Assembly: GCF_024323335.1 (NCBI RefSeq) | Contig: NC_066581.1 | Coordinates: forward strand, 298,924,536-298,988,535 | Source of the DNA: Lathyrus oleraceus | Lineage: Eukaryota; Streptophyta; Magnoliopsida; Fabales; Fabaceae | Length of the DNA stretch: 64,000 nt | Direction: 5' to 3' | Part shown: piece after piece, positions 44,905 through 57,059 of the stretch | How positions within the stretch are numbered: the first letter of the stretch is position 1 | How the letters are laid out: each line of letters opens with the position of its first letter | Position numbers and translations under genes: made by a program | Notes under the pieces: generated by a model | Database searches by the model: none | What the model was told of the DNA's origin: nothing | The model's input: the letters and a program-made list of their open reading frames with translations, nothing else

Positions 44905-45225
44905 CAATTCTAGAAGAAGTGTTAGGGATCCTAGAGGATTTCAAGGAGTTTACCGCATATGAACTACCAAACGATTTGCCTCTTATGCGTGATAAACACA
45001 AGAAAGTTAAAGTTTTCAATATGGGAGACGATGTAATGGTGTTTCTGCGTAAGGGGAGGTTTCTAGTTGGTACTTCAAGCAAGTATGGTTTGTTTAAAGT
45101 GACCTGAAAGATCAATGATAATGCTTATATGGTAGCTCTCCCAGATTCCATGAATGTATTAATACTTTAAATATTACTGACATTCATGAGTATCAAGTAG
45201 ATGGGGCTCTTTATCAAGAAGAGAA
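44905..45225 (+). pseudogene. Joined start of RT and end of integrase
   Basis: The text ILEDFKEFTAYELPNDLPLMRD is the segment just before the RT domain of gypsy elements. It passes within a few codons (near 44995) into KVFNMGDDVMVFLRKGRF and KINDNAYMVALPDSMNV, the C-terminal tail of integrase. All of RT, RNase H and the integrase core (about 3 kb in full elements) is missing. The frame stays open through the join (44919-45107). Confidence 0.7.
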
Positions 45226-45257
45226 CTCGGGGTCGAGTTCTTCAGAGGTGAGGGGTC

Positions 45258-45759
45258 TGATGTAGGAAGACTGATTGTGTGTATCGAAGAAGAAGTCGCA
45301 CATCAGAAATATTTGACAGGAATTGTGCAATTTAGGCGTTCGATGTGAGAATGATTATAATTATACCTTTCTGGATAGGAAATCGGCTCACGAGCCCAAC
45401 TCACCGCTTCGTCGTGACATATGGACCTTTTAAGACATCCGAGTTTGTTTCATACCCAAATACAACAATTTAATATATTTCGCAATTTTCTATTTTATTT
45501 TTGTTTTTAATTAAATGCTCATTAGGGTTTCTTTTTCTATTTTGTTTTTGTTTTGGATTAAAAGCCAATTAGGGTTTCTTTTTATGTATTTAAACACCTT
45601 TGGGTGTGACCGTGAAAGTTATCTTTGATCATAATAAAATTCAAGTATATCCTTTTTTGGTGGATTCCAAAACTTTGTCTGACAAATATTTTGCTTGCAA
45701 ACTTGTGTTTTTGTTCTAGACTTAGCGCTTGTTAATCGTTTGTGATTACGACTACGTCG
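45258..45759 (+). repeat. 3' LTR of the small gypsy element
   Basis: Starts TGATGTAGGAAGACTGA after the purine tract AGAGGTGAGGGG, and ends GACTACGTCG. It is diverged from the 5' LTR by substitutions and small indels. Confidence 0.75.
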
Positions 45760-46260
45760 CATATCTACATGAGCGATTCATTCACCATTTCAGATATCTG
45801 TAGGGTATTCCTAGAGTCCCCACCATTGTTGCTCCTCCCACACTCCGTCACATAGATGTTAATGAGATATTTGCGGAGTATCATGATCATCTCGTCCCAG
45901 AGGATGTACGTAGTGTGTCAGCTCCTCGGGCATGGCGTATTGTATACAACTACATCCAATTCTTTTTAGAGTGTCACGTCTTTACATGACATCGGATGCA
46001 GAGGGAGAGTCACATAAGTCAGCTCATCAAGAGATATTAGAAGAGAAGCAAACTAGTGCAAACCTTATTGTTGACGTGTTTCTAATCTGCTAGCGTATTG
46101 TGGCTATGGGTAGAGTGGGCATAGAAAGAGGAGAGTTTCAGGAAGGCACTCTTTAGAACGCCAATATAGAGGCCATGATAATCGAGGCACAAAATGACTT
46201 GCAGTATAGGAGGCTGATAAGGAACCAGGAGGTCAGATATACCCAGTAGTTGACTTTTTC
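45760..46260 (+). pseudogene. Plant mobile domain gene relic, 3' part
   Basis: Text in one frame (YLHERFIHHFRYL, VPTIVAPPTLRHIDVNEIFA, VPEDVRSVSAPRAWRIVYN) matches the segment that normally follows the block found at 42067-42629 in PMD proteins, on the same strand. This shows that the two pieces were one gene before the gypsy insertion. Stops and shifts follow after 45985. Confidence 0.6.
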
Positions 46261-48174
46261 TTTGTATTTTGGTTTGTATTTTGTGAACAATCAATGGCTT
46301 GCATTTGGACTTAATATATAGTATTTTGATTGAGTTACATAAGTGTATGATTTAATTGAATAAACTTTGTATAAATGACTTCAAATATATGATTTATTAA
46401 AATATATTAAATTTATAACAAAAATACGTCCAAGACGGGAAGTTTATTGTCTTCAGGGTTAATACGAAATTTTACTTCAGTAATGTACACTAAATTGTAA
46501 AATAAGCACAATACCATGACTTCAAAATGTGTTCAATGGGTTAGTCTGAAATTTATCCTACATACTCATTCTTCCATCAATACGAGGGTTAATTTACATA
46601 TTATTTTTTTTATACTAAATAGAGGTTGTTCACTTACAAAATGTTTTATGTATGTGGAGGAGTAAGTTATGTTAACTTCCATAAATTTCCATTGACATTT
46701 TCGGGTTTCTTAAGAGTGATTCTTCACCGTTAAGGATGAGAAGAATAATTCCCCAAAATTAGTATAACATATTAGTGCAAATACAAGATTCATTTATATT
46801 TGTGTGTTGTAAACAAGTTGTTTTATTTATAAATCAAGAATAAAAAAAAACAATTAATTTTTACTAGTTATTATTAGAAATTTCATTCTATCTGGGGGGA
46901 CTAAGTTCTCCCAAAACTTTTATGAATCGGACCTTACCGTTTTACTAAATTATTAAAATGGGTTTTTACTCTTAATTAACAAACAGCTAAATTCAAGTTT
47001 TTTTATTTCAATTTTTGCCATTCTATTCTCAAATATTTCCGTTGTCAATGTCTTTAACATTTTATTATGAGAATAAAATCAACTTTTTGACTCTTCAAGC
47101 TTACAATTTATTTGATTTGATAGAATACTTTTTTCTTCTTCTTGTTTTAGCTTTTAATTACAAAATGTCATTCATTTATTTTAATTCTTAAATCTCTCTA
47201 ATAGTCAATTTACATTTTATAAACTCAACAAACTTCTCCATAAATAATGTAAATTTAATTAATAGAAATGTTAGGAATGAACTTTCCCTACCCCCAATAT
47301 GAATAGAATGTACACATAAAATGCTCACACTCATTCATCAACCCTAGTTCAAAGCCTCTTTTGGTGCATTTTTCAACTAGTCTCACTTGAAATGATGTTC
47401 TCCCAATTCCCCTTAGGTAATTCCTTGAAAAAGACGTTTGAGCAACCTTTGCCCAATTCATAGGCTAGGCTAGGAAATTGGAAGCCAGAGTAACAGTATA
47501 CTTTCAAATACGGTACAGAAAATACAATTGAAACACATGTGTAGTGTTGCATTGCACTAGAAATGTAGGGTGCAAAATAACCTCAAATGTTAAAACACAA
47601 CAAATATTAGTGGTGCAGTACAAAGTAGGTTTATTCAAAAAGAAATTCAAGCCCCAAAAGGATGTTACTTGGTAATGGTGGGTACAGAAAACCTAATAAG
47701 TAGTAATTATGGAGAAGAGACTAATAAAAACATTACTTACTAAAATCATCTCCAAATAACATTTAGTAGTTTTCTGCACAACACAGCCAACCACATAATT
47801 ATCATTACATGTAAGTGAGGATAATCAAGAATTTGTTGTTCTTTATAATAATGCTTCACTGGTTTCATGTCCATCACTCCATGTTTTAAGCAAGAAACTT
47901 ACTTCTAAAACTGCATGAGTGGGTTTGTTTTTGTAAAAAGGTTTTGAAAATTTTGAAACAGGGTTCATAACATGCAAACAGTTTTAACTCCAAACAAAAT
48001 GTGAACTAGTTTCCAACTACAAAATAACCAGTCAAACGAAACAAGATAGTAGTAGTCGAGTTGACTTAATCAAACACTACAACATACATACTTGTCTTTT
48101 AAGTTTTGCATAAAACCCCATAAAGGATACAACAAGTCTACAAGGTGACCTAGATATATAAATAACCACCTAAA
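46261..48174. other. AT-rich intergenic DNA; includes the 3' flank of the DHDPS gene
   Basis: No supportable gene or repeat. The DHDPS 3' UTR should lie just below 48175. A minus-strand AATAAA (plus TTTATT at 47628) is a possible but weak polyadenylation signal. Confidence 0.45.
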
Positions 48175-50457
48175 TTAATAACGACTAACCAAGAAAAAGT
48201 CGTTGTCATCAAGAACCTGAACGTCTTGAGTTCCAACGAAATGCTGTCGACCAATTTCCTTCACCAAATTGGCAAATTCTATCCTTTTCTCCAAAGGGAG
48301 AGGTACAAATGGCAGCCTGAAAACTGGCCTGACAACTCCAAGTTGAGCAAGAGCTGTGTTCAAACCAATGGGATTTGGCATTTGGAAAAGCCAGGCAATC
48401 AAAGGCAAGAGCTTGGAATTCAATGCAGGGTTTTTCCCCCCAAACATGAGTTCATGCATTAAGCCAGGAATCAGGTTGCTTGCAACAGATACCACTCCAG
48501 TAGCTCCGTAACCCCATCTGGAATCATGGCATTCATCATCGTTCCCACTCCACACAACAATTTTATTATCAGTATACTCTTTGATCCGGTCATTTCCCAC
48601 ACATTCCTTGACACCAGCTAAGCAAGTACTTTGAGCTAAGTTTTGAATCACGTGTGGAGGAATGTCTTGACCAGTCCGTGAGGGCACATTGTATATGATC
48701 GTGGGTCCCATGGAAAGCACACTTTGAAAGTGTGCAACCATACCATCCAAAGAGGTTTTTCCATAGTAAGGATTTATATGAAGGGCAGCATGCATTCCAA
48801 CAGCAAAACCTTGTTCTGTGGCATGAATTGCTTCCCTGGTTGAGTTACTTCCAGTATTTCCAATAACCTTAATATTCCCACCAAAACAGTTGACTGTGTG
48901 TGCAATAAGCATTATGTGTTCTTCCCAGCTCATTAGTTGCCCTTCACCAGTTGTGCCACCAACAATGACACCTTCAACTCCATTCTCAATCTGCGTATTT
49001 ACCAAGGCATCATATGCTTCAAGATCAAATCGACCATCAGGTAGGTATGGAGTTTTAATGGCAGTTATCAATCTCAGACACTTTATGTCCTCAGTACAAG
49101 TCCTGTAAATACAACATATAGCTTCATTAGTACGGATTGTTTAATCCAGGATCACAAACAAAAGCAGCAAAAACACAAACATGCAGCCATTACGCCAGAA
49201 ACACAAGACCCTTTTAAATACTCCCTCCGGTCACAATTATGAGCAAAAATAATCAATTACCAACAGTAAATGCTTTTGAATTAAACTAAGGGTATAATAG
49301 TAATACAAGCATTAATTAGTCTAAAAATTAATAACTTTTGTTTATAATAGTGACCAAGACTTAATGTCACTTTTTTTGCTTACAATAGTGACAGGAGGGA
49401 GTATACTGCTTAAAGCATGCAGTGGTACAGTTGCAATTTATAGGGGCAATATGAATTAATGTGAAAAAACTTTGCAGATCAAAGATACATATTACAAAAT
49501 CAGAATGTAAAATCATTTCTTGTCTCTTCCAAAAATCCTAGTTCTCTCTAATCTATACAACAGACATCTCATGTCATCACATAAGCACACATACTACATA
49601 AAATATCAACCAGAAAAATGAAAAAGATGAAAACAAATGGAAAATATAGAATTTAGAACAGTAAATTCATTACCTATTCTTCATCTCATAGCTACGCATT
49701 GGGAGGTGGAAACTGGTTTTCACAGCTGCTTGTGTAGGCTTCCAGCAAGAGCTCCTGAACAATACAATCAAATGTTAACATTAAACGGTTTAAACCTACA
49801 AAAATTTGGACTGATCATTGATGGTCCGTGACTGAAATTTCTCAGCCGCACAATCAGAACCAATCACAAGCTTCATAAGTGCAAAGAAAGAAGTACACTC
49901 TCTCAATATAAATCTTAGCCATACAACATAAATGAATGACCAATGATCATATGTCTCAACCTTAACACAAGAACCGGCACTAATCAGCGAAACAAAGTAA
50001 CAAACCTACAAATTTCTCATTTATGCATAACAGCCAAGGTTTTAAAACACCGTCTGCGACCGCGAAAACAGCGGTCCGTACAAAACAATTTCAACAGGTC
50101 GATACGGTTATTCACTGTTTTTATTTTAAAGAACAAATTGTGGTTATTTCACACTGCAACAACCAGAATTAGTGTCGTGCACATGTAACTACCATAATAG
50201 CAAAAGTCTGCCCCGACTAAAAACCGTTTTTTTAAACCTTCATATCAGCTAGTAATAAAAACGATAATAAACCAAACAAACATGCATAGATACACTGCGA
50301 TAATTCAGATTTCAAAATCCAGCAAGTCAACAACCAAAATCTTCAACCAAAAAACAAAAAATTTATACCTAGTGTTTTTGTTACTAGTAGTAACATTGGA
50401 AAGCGGAAAAGCGGATCCTGTGGAGCAAACACCAGTACAGGTCTTCAATGTAGCCAT
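48175..50457 (-). CDS. DHDPS: 4-hydroxy-tetrahydrodipicolinate synthase (DHDPS), chloroplast, 3 exons
   Basis: Catalyses condensation of pyruvate with aspartate semialdehyde, the first committed step of lysine synthesis in plastids, and is feedback-inhibited by lysine. Exons: 50457-50369, 49754-49674 and 49102-48175, with GT-AG introns; together they give a 365-residue frame, the usual plant length. Start: the first ATG, context ATCATGG, opening a Ser/Thr-rich transit peptide ([18 protein letters not shown]). Catalytic residues: Lys222 (AGVKECVG), Tyr194 ([10 protein letters not shown]), Thr108 (GGTTGEG) and Arg199. Lysine-site residues Trp116, His119, Asn143, Glu147 and Tyr170 (NPYYGKT) are all present. 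No disabling change is seen, so it is probably functional. Confidence 0.93.
49221..49401. mobile_element. Stowaway-like MITE in DHDPS intron 2
   Basis: CTCCCTCCGGTCACAATTAT at the left is inverted at the right as ATAGTGACAGGAGGGAG, flanked by TA on both sides (49219-49220 and 49402-49403). CTCCCTCC termini and a TA duplication are typical of Stowaway (Tc1/mariner) MITEs. Length is 181 bp with no coding capacity. It lies wholly within the 571-bp intron (49103-49673). Confidence 0.85.
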
Positions 50458-50667
50458 GATAAAGTTCGAAGCTGAGAGAAAGATCCGAATCAGAAGCGAA
50501 TTTGATGTGATAAGGGTGAAACCTATAAACCCTAGAAGCGTGATTGAAAACGGCGTCGGTTTGAGTGTTAAGATGGTGGTGAAGTGTTGGCAATGTGGAA
50601 GAGAAGAGTGAAGCTAGCGGCGGCTGCGAATACTGCGTCTGCGAGTGTGACCTCGTGAGTTAATTAA

Positions 50668-50675
50668 ATTTATAA
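50668..50675 (-). promoter_or_regulatory. Candidate TATA box of the DHDPS gene
   Basis: On the minus strand TATAAATT lies about 210 bp upstream of the ATG, which would give a 5' UTR of about 180 nt. No ATG occurs between it and the start codon. Confidence 0.45.
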
Positions 50676-50679
50676 AATG

Positions 50680-51546
50680 TTTTAATTTAAATTATCTTTT
50701 AAATAATTTTATTTTATTTTATTTAGTCCTCCAATTATTAAAATTATATATATATTTATTAATAAATAAATAAAAATATGTATAGAGTTTATAAAAAATT
50801 TATAATTGGTTAACTTAAATTTTAAATTAGGATAATGCTAACTTAAATTATCATTCTTATTTTCAAGTAGTTGTAATTTAATTATATTTTAAATTTAATG
50901 AAGTAAAGAAATTTGAGATGGCTGTCCAATAAAAAATCACTATATCAAATCATTCAAATGAGCGTAATAGAGAATGCACGTCGTTAATTAAATGCATCTT
51001 CTATTTTTTATTTGCAAATTAATTTGATTATTTGTTGGTAATTTTAGATGAGTGTGACATTGTTTATTATATTTTAAGGGATTAAATAAGAGTAACGGTC
51101 ATTGTCAAATAAATAAATAATAATAATGACAGATTGTTATAGTTTTTACTAAATAATTGCTATACGTATTTTCAGTTATTCAGTCAAAAGGATATTTTGG
51201 ATGTTAGACTTTTCTTTTCTTTTTTATTCTTGGACTATTCTTTCTCAACATAAAATATATTTTAAACATTATATTTATTTTAACACTAAGCCTAAGCCAC
51301 GTTTATTTGAACAATGATCAAGTGTCCAATGTTTTAAGAGTTTTTATATATTTATATTTGAAAAGAATAACGGCGCAGTTGCGCGGTGGATTGATATGTT
51401 ACATCTTTTAATCACTGTTATAAGTAATAATTCTTTTTTTAATTTATTGTATAATTGATGTATATGATATATAATAATAATCAGATATATCATTTATTTA
51501 ATAAATTTAAAAAGTATTTTTTTATTTATAATAATAATCAGAAGAT

Positions 51547-51550
<4 letters not shown>
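50680..51550. other. AT-rich DNA upstream of DHDPS, nothing identified
   Basis: Strongly A/T-rich with no coding text. A CT run and TA microsatellite at 51550-51578 mark the edge of the following gypsy relic. Confidence 0.4.
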
Positions 51551-51578
<28 letters not shown>

Positions 51579-51579
51579 A

Positions 51580-52520
51580 CTGGATCATCAGACACACCCA
51601 AGTAAAAGAATAAGATCTCCCTTGTGGAGGGCCAAGATAATACTAGTGGAGTTGACAAGGCCATTTTCAAGGATACAAATGCTTGCTCGCATTCTGGGTT
51701 CCATTCAAAGTGTGCTTCCTTTGTCAACAATTTGTAGAATGGTAGGGCATGCTGGGATGACTTTAAGATGAAACTCTTAAGAGTCGTTAGCCTTCCATTC
51801 ATTCTCATGACCTTCTTCTTTATGGTCGGTGTCACCATTTGGATAATCACTTCATATTTATATGTATTTGCCTATATGCCTCACAATGTCAAATAAAAAT
51901 CCAAAACATTGACAACTGTGACTCTAAAGATACACTTTTCTAGATAAACATCGTGTTGTATCGTCATACTCTTTGGAATACACAAGAGTGATGCTCGATG
52001 TGTAGTTATTCTTCGTCGAACTTGAAAATCATATCGTCTATATACACCTCCAACATTTTGTCTATTTCTTCCCTGAAGACCTTGTTCATCATCCTCTGGT
52101 ATGTCACCCCTATATTTTTCACGGCAAAAGGCATCATATTGCATAGGTAGTTGGCTTGTTCAGTCACGAAGATTGTTTTCTCTCTATCCGGCTCATACAT
52201 GAGAATATGGTTGTATCTGGAATATGCACCCATGAATGACAAAAACTTATATTTAACTTAATTTCCCACTAGTATGTTTATATTTGAAAAGTGGTATGAG
52301 TCTTTAGGGCATGCTCGGTTGAGATCCGTGTAATCAATGCACATCCTGAACTTACTCGAAGCCTTCTTTACCAACATGACGTGTGATATCCATTTAGTAT
52401 ATTTAACTTCAAAGATAAAGTTAGCGTCGAGTAAGTCTTGGACCATTTTCATTGTTGCTTCACCCTTTTCAAATGATTGTCGCCTCCTACATTGAGACAC
52501 ACACTCAACACAAAGATCAA
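51580..52520 (-). pseudogene. Ty3/gypsy reverse transcriptase relic
   Basis: Read downward from 52520: FIFEVKYTKWISHVMLVKKAS, FRMCIDYTDLNRACPKDSY, SFMGAYSRYNHILMYEPDREKT, YLCNMMPFAVKNIGVTYQRMM, the catalytic VYIDDMI box near 52030, and then NGRLTTLKSFI and FEWNPECEQAF of the RT/RNase H connection. Order and wording fit Tat/Athila-type gypsy RT. Several frameshifts occur. It ends at the microsatellite near 51578, with no LTR visible. Confidence 0.8.
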
Positions 52521-52639
52521 TATTTAACTGATGACATGCTACACTTGGATATATGTCTGGAATCTTGTGGGGATAATTATCAAACAAATTTATCAAAGTC
52601 TGTTTAGACTTATAATATATATGAAACTGCAATGGTGGT

Positions 52640-53119
52640 CATGGCTTTTGTTATGTGAAACATTGGTCCGTTTTAAACTTTTACAAATTACTAGTCACAT
52701 ACATTATCTATTTTATGAATTGATGCAATCAATAAATATTTTTATGGTGTTTCGGAGAAAGAGGTGTTAATTGTGGATCTGGATTGGATTTGAATTTTTC
52801 TGTTGTGGCCAAAAGATTGATGGGAAAGGGATATGTTTTAAAGTTGTAACCTCTATTGTGTTTCTTTGTATTCTTCACCTTTAGTGATGGATTTAAAAAG
52901 CATTTTAAAGGTTTTTTTTCCTTCGCTAATTAGCCATGTGGCATGCATGGTGGCATAAATAAAGACATGAAGTAATATACTTTAAAAATTTGAGGGACTC
53001 AAATAATTATTTTTAAACTTATAAGATTAGAAAAACCATAAATATAAGATCTGATACCAAAAAAATTTAGCCTATAACTATAGATAAAGTTGGTTGAAGT
53101 TGTTCGGTAAATATAATAA
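52640..53119. other. Intergenic DNA, nothing identified
   Basis: No coding motif, repeat or inverted termini recognised. Confidence 0.4.
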
Positions 53120-53128
53120 CTATTTCTC

Positions 53129-54989
53129 TTAAATAGTCTTTTTATCCATGTAAGTTGATGTGTTTTTTATTTTAGTCCCTAATTCTTTTTTTTATGAAGT
53201 CCTTAAGTGTTGAGTTTCGTTTGGTTTTAGTCCTTGACGTTAAAAATCTGTTACAAAAAAAGAGGAGGTAGAAAACGTCCAGTGACATGGAATGGGAGGA
53301 TAAAATCCAAAAATCGAAAAAATTACAAAACATCTTCCTCCTTAATCCATCTCCAACCACCATTTTTTCTCAACTTTAAACTCCATCTCCAACCTCCATT
53401 TTTTCTCACCTTCACCTTCATCTTATGTTCTACAAACTCCCTTTCAAAAAGCAGCTACCTTTCCCTCTATTCCTTATCTCATTCTTCACAAAATGCTTAT
53501 GTTTCTCTTCTCACCAACCCCATCAACCATGGAGCTTCATAAGCAAACTTAGATCACCTATGCCAATTCTTGATCAAACTTATTTCAAAGACCATGATAT
53601 TGTTCATTTGAAGAAAATATTGTGTTTTGTAGAGACAAGATGGTCGCTCCTCTGTTAAGTTTTGGGTTTTTAAAAATTTTGGGTTTGAAATTTTTTGGGT
53701 TTGTGTGAAGGTTGGGGATGAAGATATGAACACAAAAATATAATTTAGGCTTAAATAGTTTTTTCGTCATTATAAGTTTTTTGTTTTAGCCCCTAAATTT
53801 TTTTTTTGGTTTTAGCCCATAATTCTGGAATTTTGTTTATGTATTTTATTTTTGTCACCATGCCCATTTTTAATCTTTTTTCTACCATGCTTGTAATTCC
53901 TTTTCTGACTCAACTGTTCTTAAATCTATAAAGAGTGATTTGAATAATAATTGAAATTATCTCTTCATCTAGTTGATCGGTTGATATTGTGACATATAGT
54001 CTTCTTCAAAAGCATCTAAAATAAGGGATAATTAATGCATTATTGGCTACATAGATAGTTCCATGAACAATTGAACATCATTCACGTGAATAAACATATG
54101 AATTTAGAAGCTCGTAATCTCATGGTAATTATCATTTTTTTTAAATATGCAAAATTTTACAAGCATAAAAGAAACAAAATCTTTTAAACCATTACATGCA
54201 TAACAAACATCTTAAAATACATAGAAAACTAAATTTATTCATGCTATCTGAAATTTAAGTCATTAGAACAGAGAATTACAACCAAAGAATCATAACTCGT
54301 GGGGAAATGTTCATTTTTTCATCCTAGAAAGTATTAACTTGGTTTCACAATAAAAAGTTTTAAATCAATAGGGCAACTCCAAAACTCTTGACTAAAATTA
54401 GAAATTAAAATATTTAACTAGTAAGAAAGTAAGGTTGGTAAAGTCATAAATCTAATAATAGGCAAACACATTTACCATTGAAAAATATAAACAAATCATG
54501 AATCTAACTATTGGTAGAGCCAACATGAAAAATTCCACACAAAAAAATTGTTTTAACACCTTCATAAACAACACATCACTCATTATTTTAGAGGTAGGAA
54601 AGAGATTTAGAAGAGGAGACATACATTCTAGAGTTTGAATGAATATTAAAGTGAGAATGCAATTAGGAAAGATGTTTGGACCATTGAGAATAATGAATGA
54701 TGTTGTGCATGATAAAATGGAGGTTGGAGATGAGAAAAAAATGGAGGTTGAAGATAGAGGTTGGAGATGGATTGAGGTAGACGAAGATGAATTTGAAAAA
54801 AAACTGGCTTTTGTCCCTCCTAGGCCACGTCAGCAAAACGTTTGCCACATCATCTTCTTTTAGTGAATTCTTAACGTGTGAGACTAAACCCCCCAAAAAA
54901 TTCAACACTTAGAAATTTCATATAAAAAAAATTTAATACTTAAAATAAAAAAACACATCAACTTATAAAAACGTAAAGACTGTTTAAAT
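53129..54989. mobile_element. Mutator-like non-autonomous element with long inverted repeats
   Basis: The left end TTAAATAGTC...GTAAGTTGATGTGTTTTTTATTTTAG (53129-53180) is inverted at the right (54935-54989). Complementarity resumes further in: CCATCTCCAACCTCCATTTT near 53385 against AAAATGGAGGTTGGAGATG near 54715. It is flanked by CTATTTCTC (53120-53128) and CTATTTTTT (54990-54998), a 9-bp duplication with two mismatches; 9 bp is typical of Mutator. A second end-like sequence, GGCTTAAATAG, at 53749 suggests a nested relative. No transposase is present. Confidence 0.6.
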
Positions 54990-54998
54990 CTATTTTTT

Positions 54999-56280
54999 AA
55001 AAGTTTTTTTTTCACACAAGTTTATACTCTTTTTAAAGTTATAAGTTATTTAGTAAATATTATATTAAAATATCCATTTTATTTGAAATTATCATGTTTT
55101 AATTAAATAAAAGTCAAAATATCCTAAAATATGGGTTAATTAAAATACATTATTTTTTTTAAATTGAAAGCCATACATTATTATATCAAATATCTAGCTA
55201 AAATACTATTGTTATTGTTGGGAGGGAAATATTGAATCCAGTGAAATTAAACAATCAAAATATATAATGTAAGACAAACGAACTATCAATTTTAATCTTT
55301 GAACTATCTCTCATTCTTCAACTAAAATATATAAAAAAGAGTAAATAATTATTCTTAATTTTAAATGTGTGGGAAGTTATCACAATACCTCTTTAATGTG
55401 TTGAAACTACAATTACATTTAAAGTGTCTTTTTTATTATTAATTGTATGGACTTAGTTGAATAACATCAGCCATATTCGACAATAAACTGAGTAATAAAA
55501 ATGTGTCCTATAATAAAAGAAATTCAAATAGTTTTGTTATTTGAACGCTTTTATTTAAATTTTTGTAAAATTGAACATTCAATTTCAGGTAGTGTGGTTT
55601 ACTTTATTAGATAAAACAAGACCATGCGACACGCAAGGGAGAAAAAAGCATGCAAGTAGGGACAGAAGATTTTTCATACATAAATTAGTGTTAGAATGAT
55701 ATTTTTATTTAAATCCTAATATTTGACTGCGACGAATTATTTATAATTAAATCGGATTAATTTTATTGTCTATTAGTGCGGAAAAAATCAACCTTAAAAT
55801 ATTAAAATGATCACACTTTCAACATCCGATAAACAAGACTGAAAACTAATTTTCATATACAAACACAAAACATGAAAGGACTACCATGGAAAATGGGATA
55901 GTACTTAATATAATAAAAGCTTAAAATAAATAATAGAAAAGAAACAAATACTTGAAATAGAAAAGAAACAAATACTTGAATGGACTTCGATTGAAATAAA
56001 AGCTTAAAGTTAAAGTAAAGAAACAAAATGCTTGAAGTGATGCACTATAATGGAGGGGTCGGTACAATTATTAAAATAAAAGCTTTGCAAAATGAATTTT
56101 TTATCAAAATAATCTATAATTTTAATTTTATTTTAAAATAATTTAGATTTTAAGAAAAGATAAATCATATTCTTACATCAAATTTCTACACTTACACGGT
56201 ATTTTTCTATTATCAATAAGGTGAACAGTGAAATATTATAATTTTAAATTTTTTTAAATATATAAATTTTTTAAATATAT
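54999..56280. other. AT-rich intergenic DNA, nothing identified
   Basis: No gene. A short local duplication, GAAAAGAAACAAATACTTGAA, occurs near 55936 and 55957. Confidence 0.4.
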
Positions 56281-56285
56281 AAATT

Positions 56286-56327
<42 letters not shown>

Positions 56328-56328
56328 T
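56286..56328. repeat. Compound (TA)n(GA)n microsatellite
   Basis: A TA run followed by a GA run, directly beside the MITE that begins at about 56336. Confidence 0.85.
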
Positions 56329-56335
56329 TAATTAC

Positions 56336-56492
56336 TATACACTGTCAGTGTAAAAAGTTTTACAACGTCGGTTCATCACAATCACCCGTTTGTATTACTT
56401 TATAGATTTTTAAAATAAAAGTCAAACTTCTTTTAATATCCAACGTGTATAATTAAGTGATAGTGTAAAACCCTTTTACACTGACAGTGTAT
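56336..56492. mobile_element. Small MITE with TACACTGTCAGTGTAAAA termini
   Basis: TACACTGTCAGTGTAAAA at 56338 is inverted at the right end as TTTTACACTGACAGTGTA, giving an element of about 155 bp. Each terminus is itself near-palindromic (CACTGTCAGTG). The family is not assigned, and the target duplication is not clear. It is bracketed by microsatellites. Confidence 0.65.
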
Positions 56493-56501
56493 TTCAATTA
56501 T

Positions 56502-56656
<155 letters not shown>

Positions 56657-56694
56657 TAAATTAAATAATATTGATATAAAATTTTGTGATTAAC

Positions 56695-56940
56695 CAACTT
56701 TATAACATAAACCGACCTTTTACATTTTACTAACCAATTTTGTTTACTACTAAAAAAGATTTTTAATAGTTGGACGTTCATTAACCAACTGTATAACTTT
56801 ATTAATCAACTTTTTAGATTTTATTAATCAACTTTGATTTACTACTAAAAAATAATATATGGGCATTTATTAATCAATTTAATCACTTCATTTATAAACT
56901 TTTTATGTTTCAATAACCAACTTAGTTTAACTATTTAAAA
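56695..56940. repeat. Degenerate tandem repeat, about 90-95 bp period
   Basis: TTTACTACTAAAAAA recurs at 56743 and 56838, with a decayed relative at about 56926, each preceded by AACCAAYTTNGTTT-like text. TTAATCAACTTT words are scattered between them. Confidence 0.6.
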
Positions 56941-57059
56941 CCATTGTTCACGTATAAATACGATGAATAGTGTATACGGTATTGGTGTAAAAAAGAGTGT
57001 CAAGATAACATTGTTGTTAAGAAAATTCCCAATATATTCTACTTTCAAACAAAACAAAA

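Larger units (their letters stand above)
42630..45759 (+). mobile_element. Small Ty3/gypsy retrotransposon, RT-to-integrase core deleted
   Basis: Direct repeats 42630-43127 and 45258-45759 (about 500 bp) begin T[GA]ATGTAG and end CTAYGTC[AG]. An iMet-like PBS follows the left LTR and a purine tract precedes the right one. Between them lie gag, protease and then only the beginning of RT joined to the end of integrase. The element splits a PMD gene relic. The LTRs are clearly diverged, so it is older than the 28642 copia. A target duplication is not convincing (ACGAT against CATAT). Confidence 0.75.

Noticed and set aside
50384..50593. Minus-strand ORF overlapping DHDPS exon 1 in another frame (possible uORF)
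   Set aside because: It begins with TTG, not ATG. No ATG exists between the putative TATA box and the DHDPS start.
50282..50611. Plus-strand 109-codon ORF antisense to DHDPS exon 1
   Set aside because: It is a shadow of exon 1, its 5' UTR and intron 1 on the opposite strand. No motif is present.
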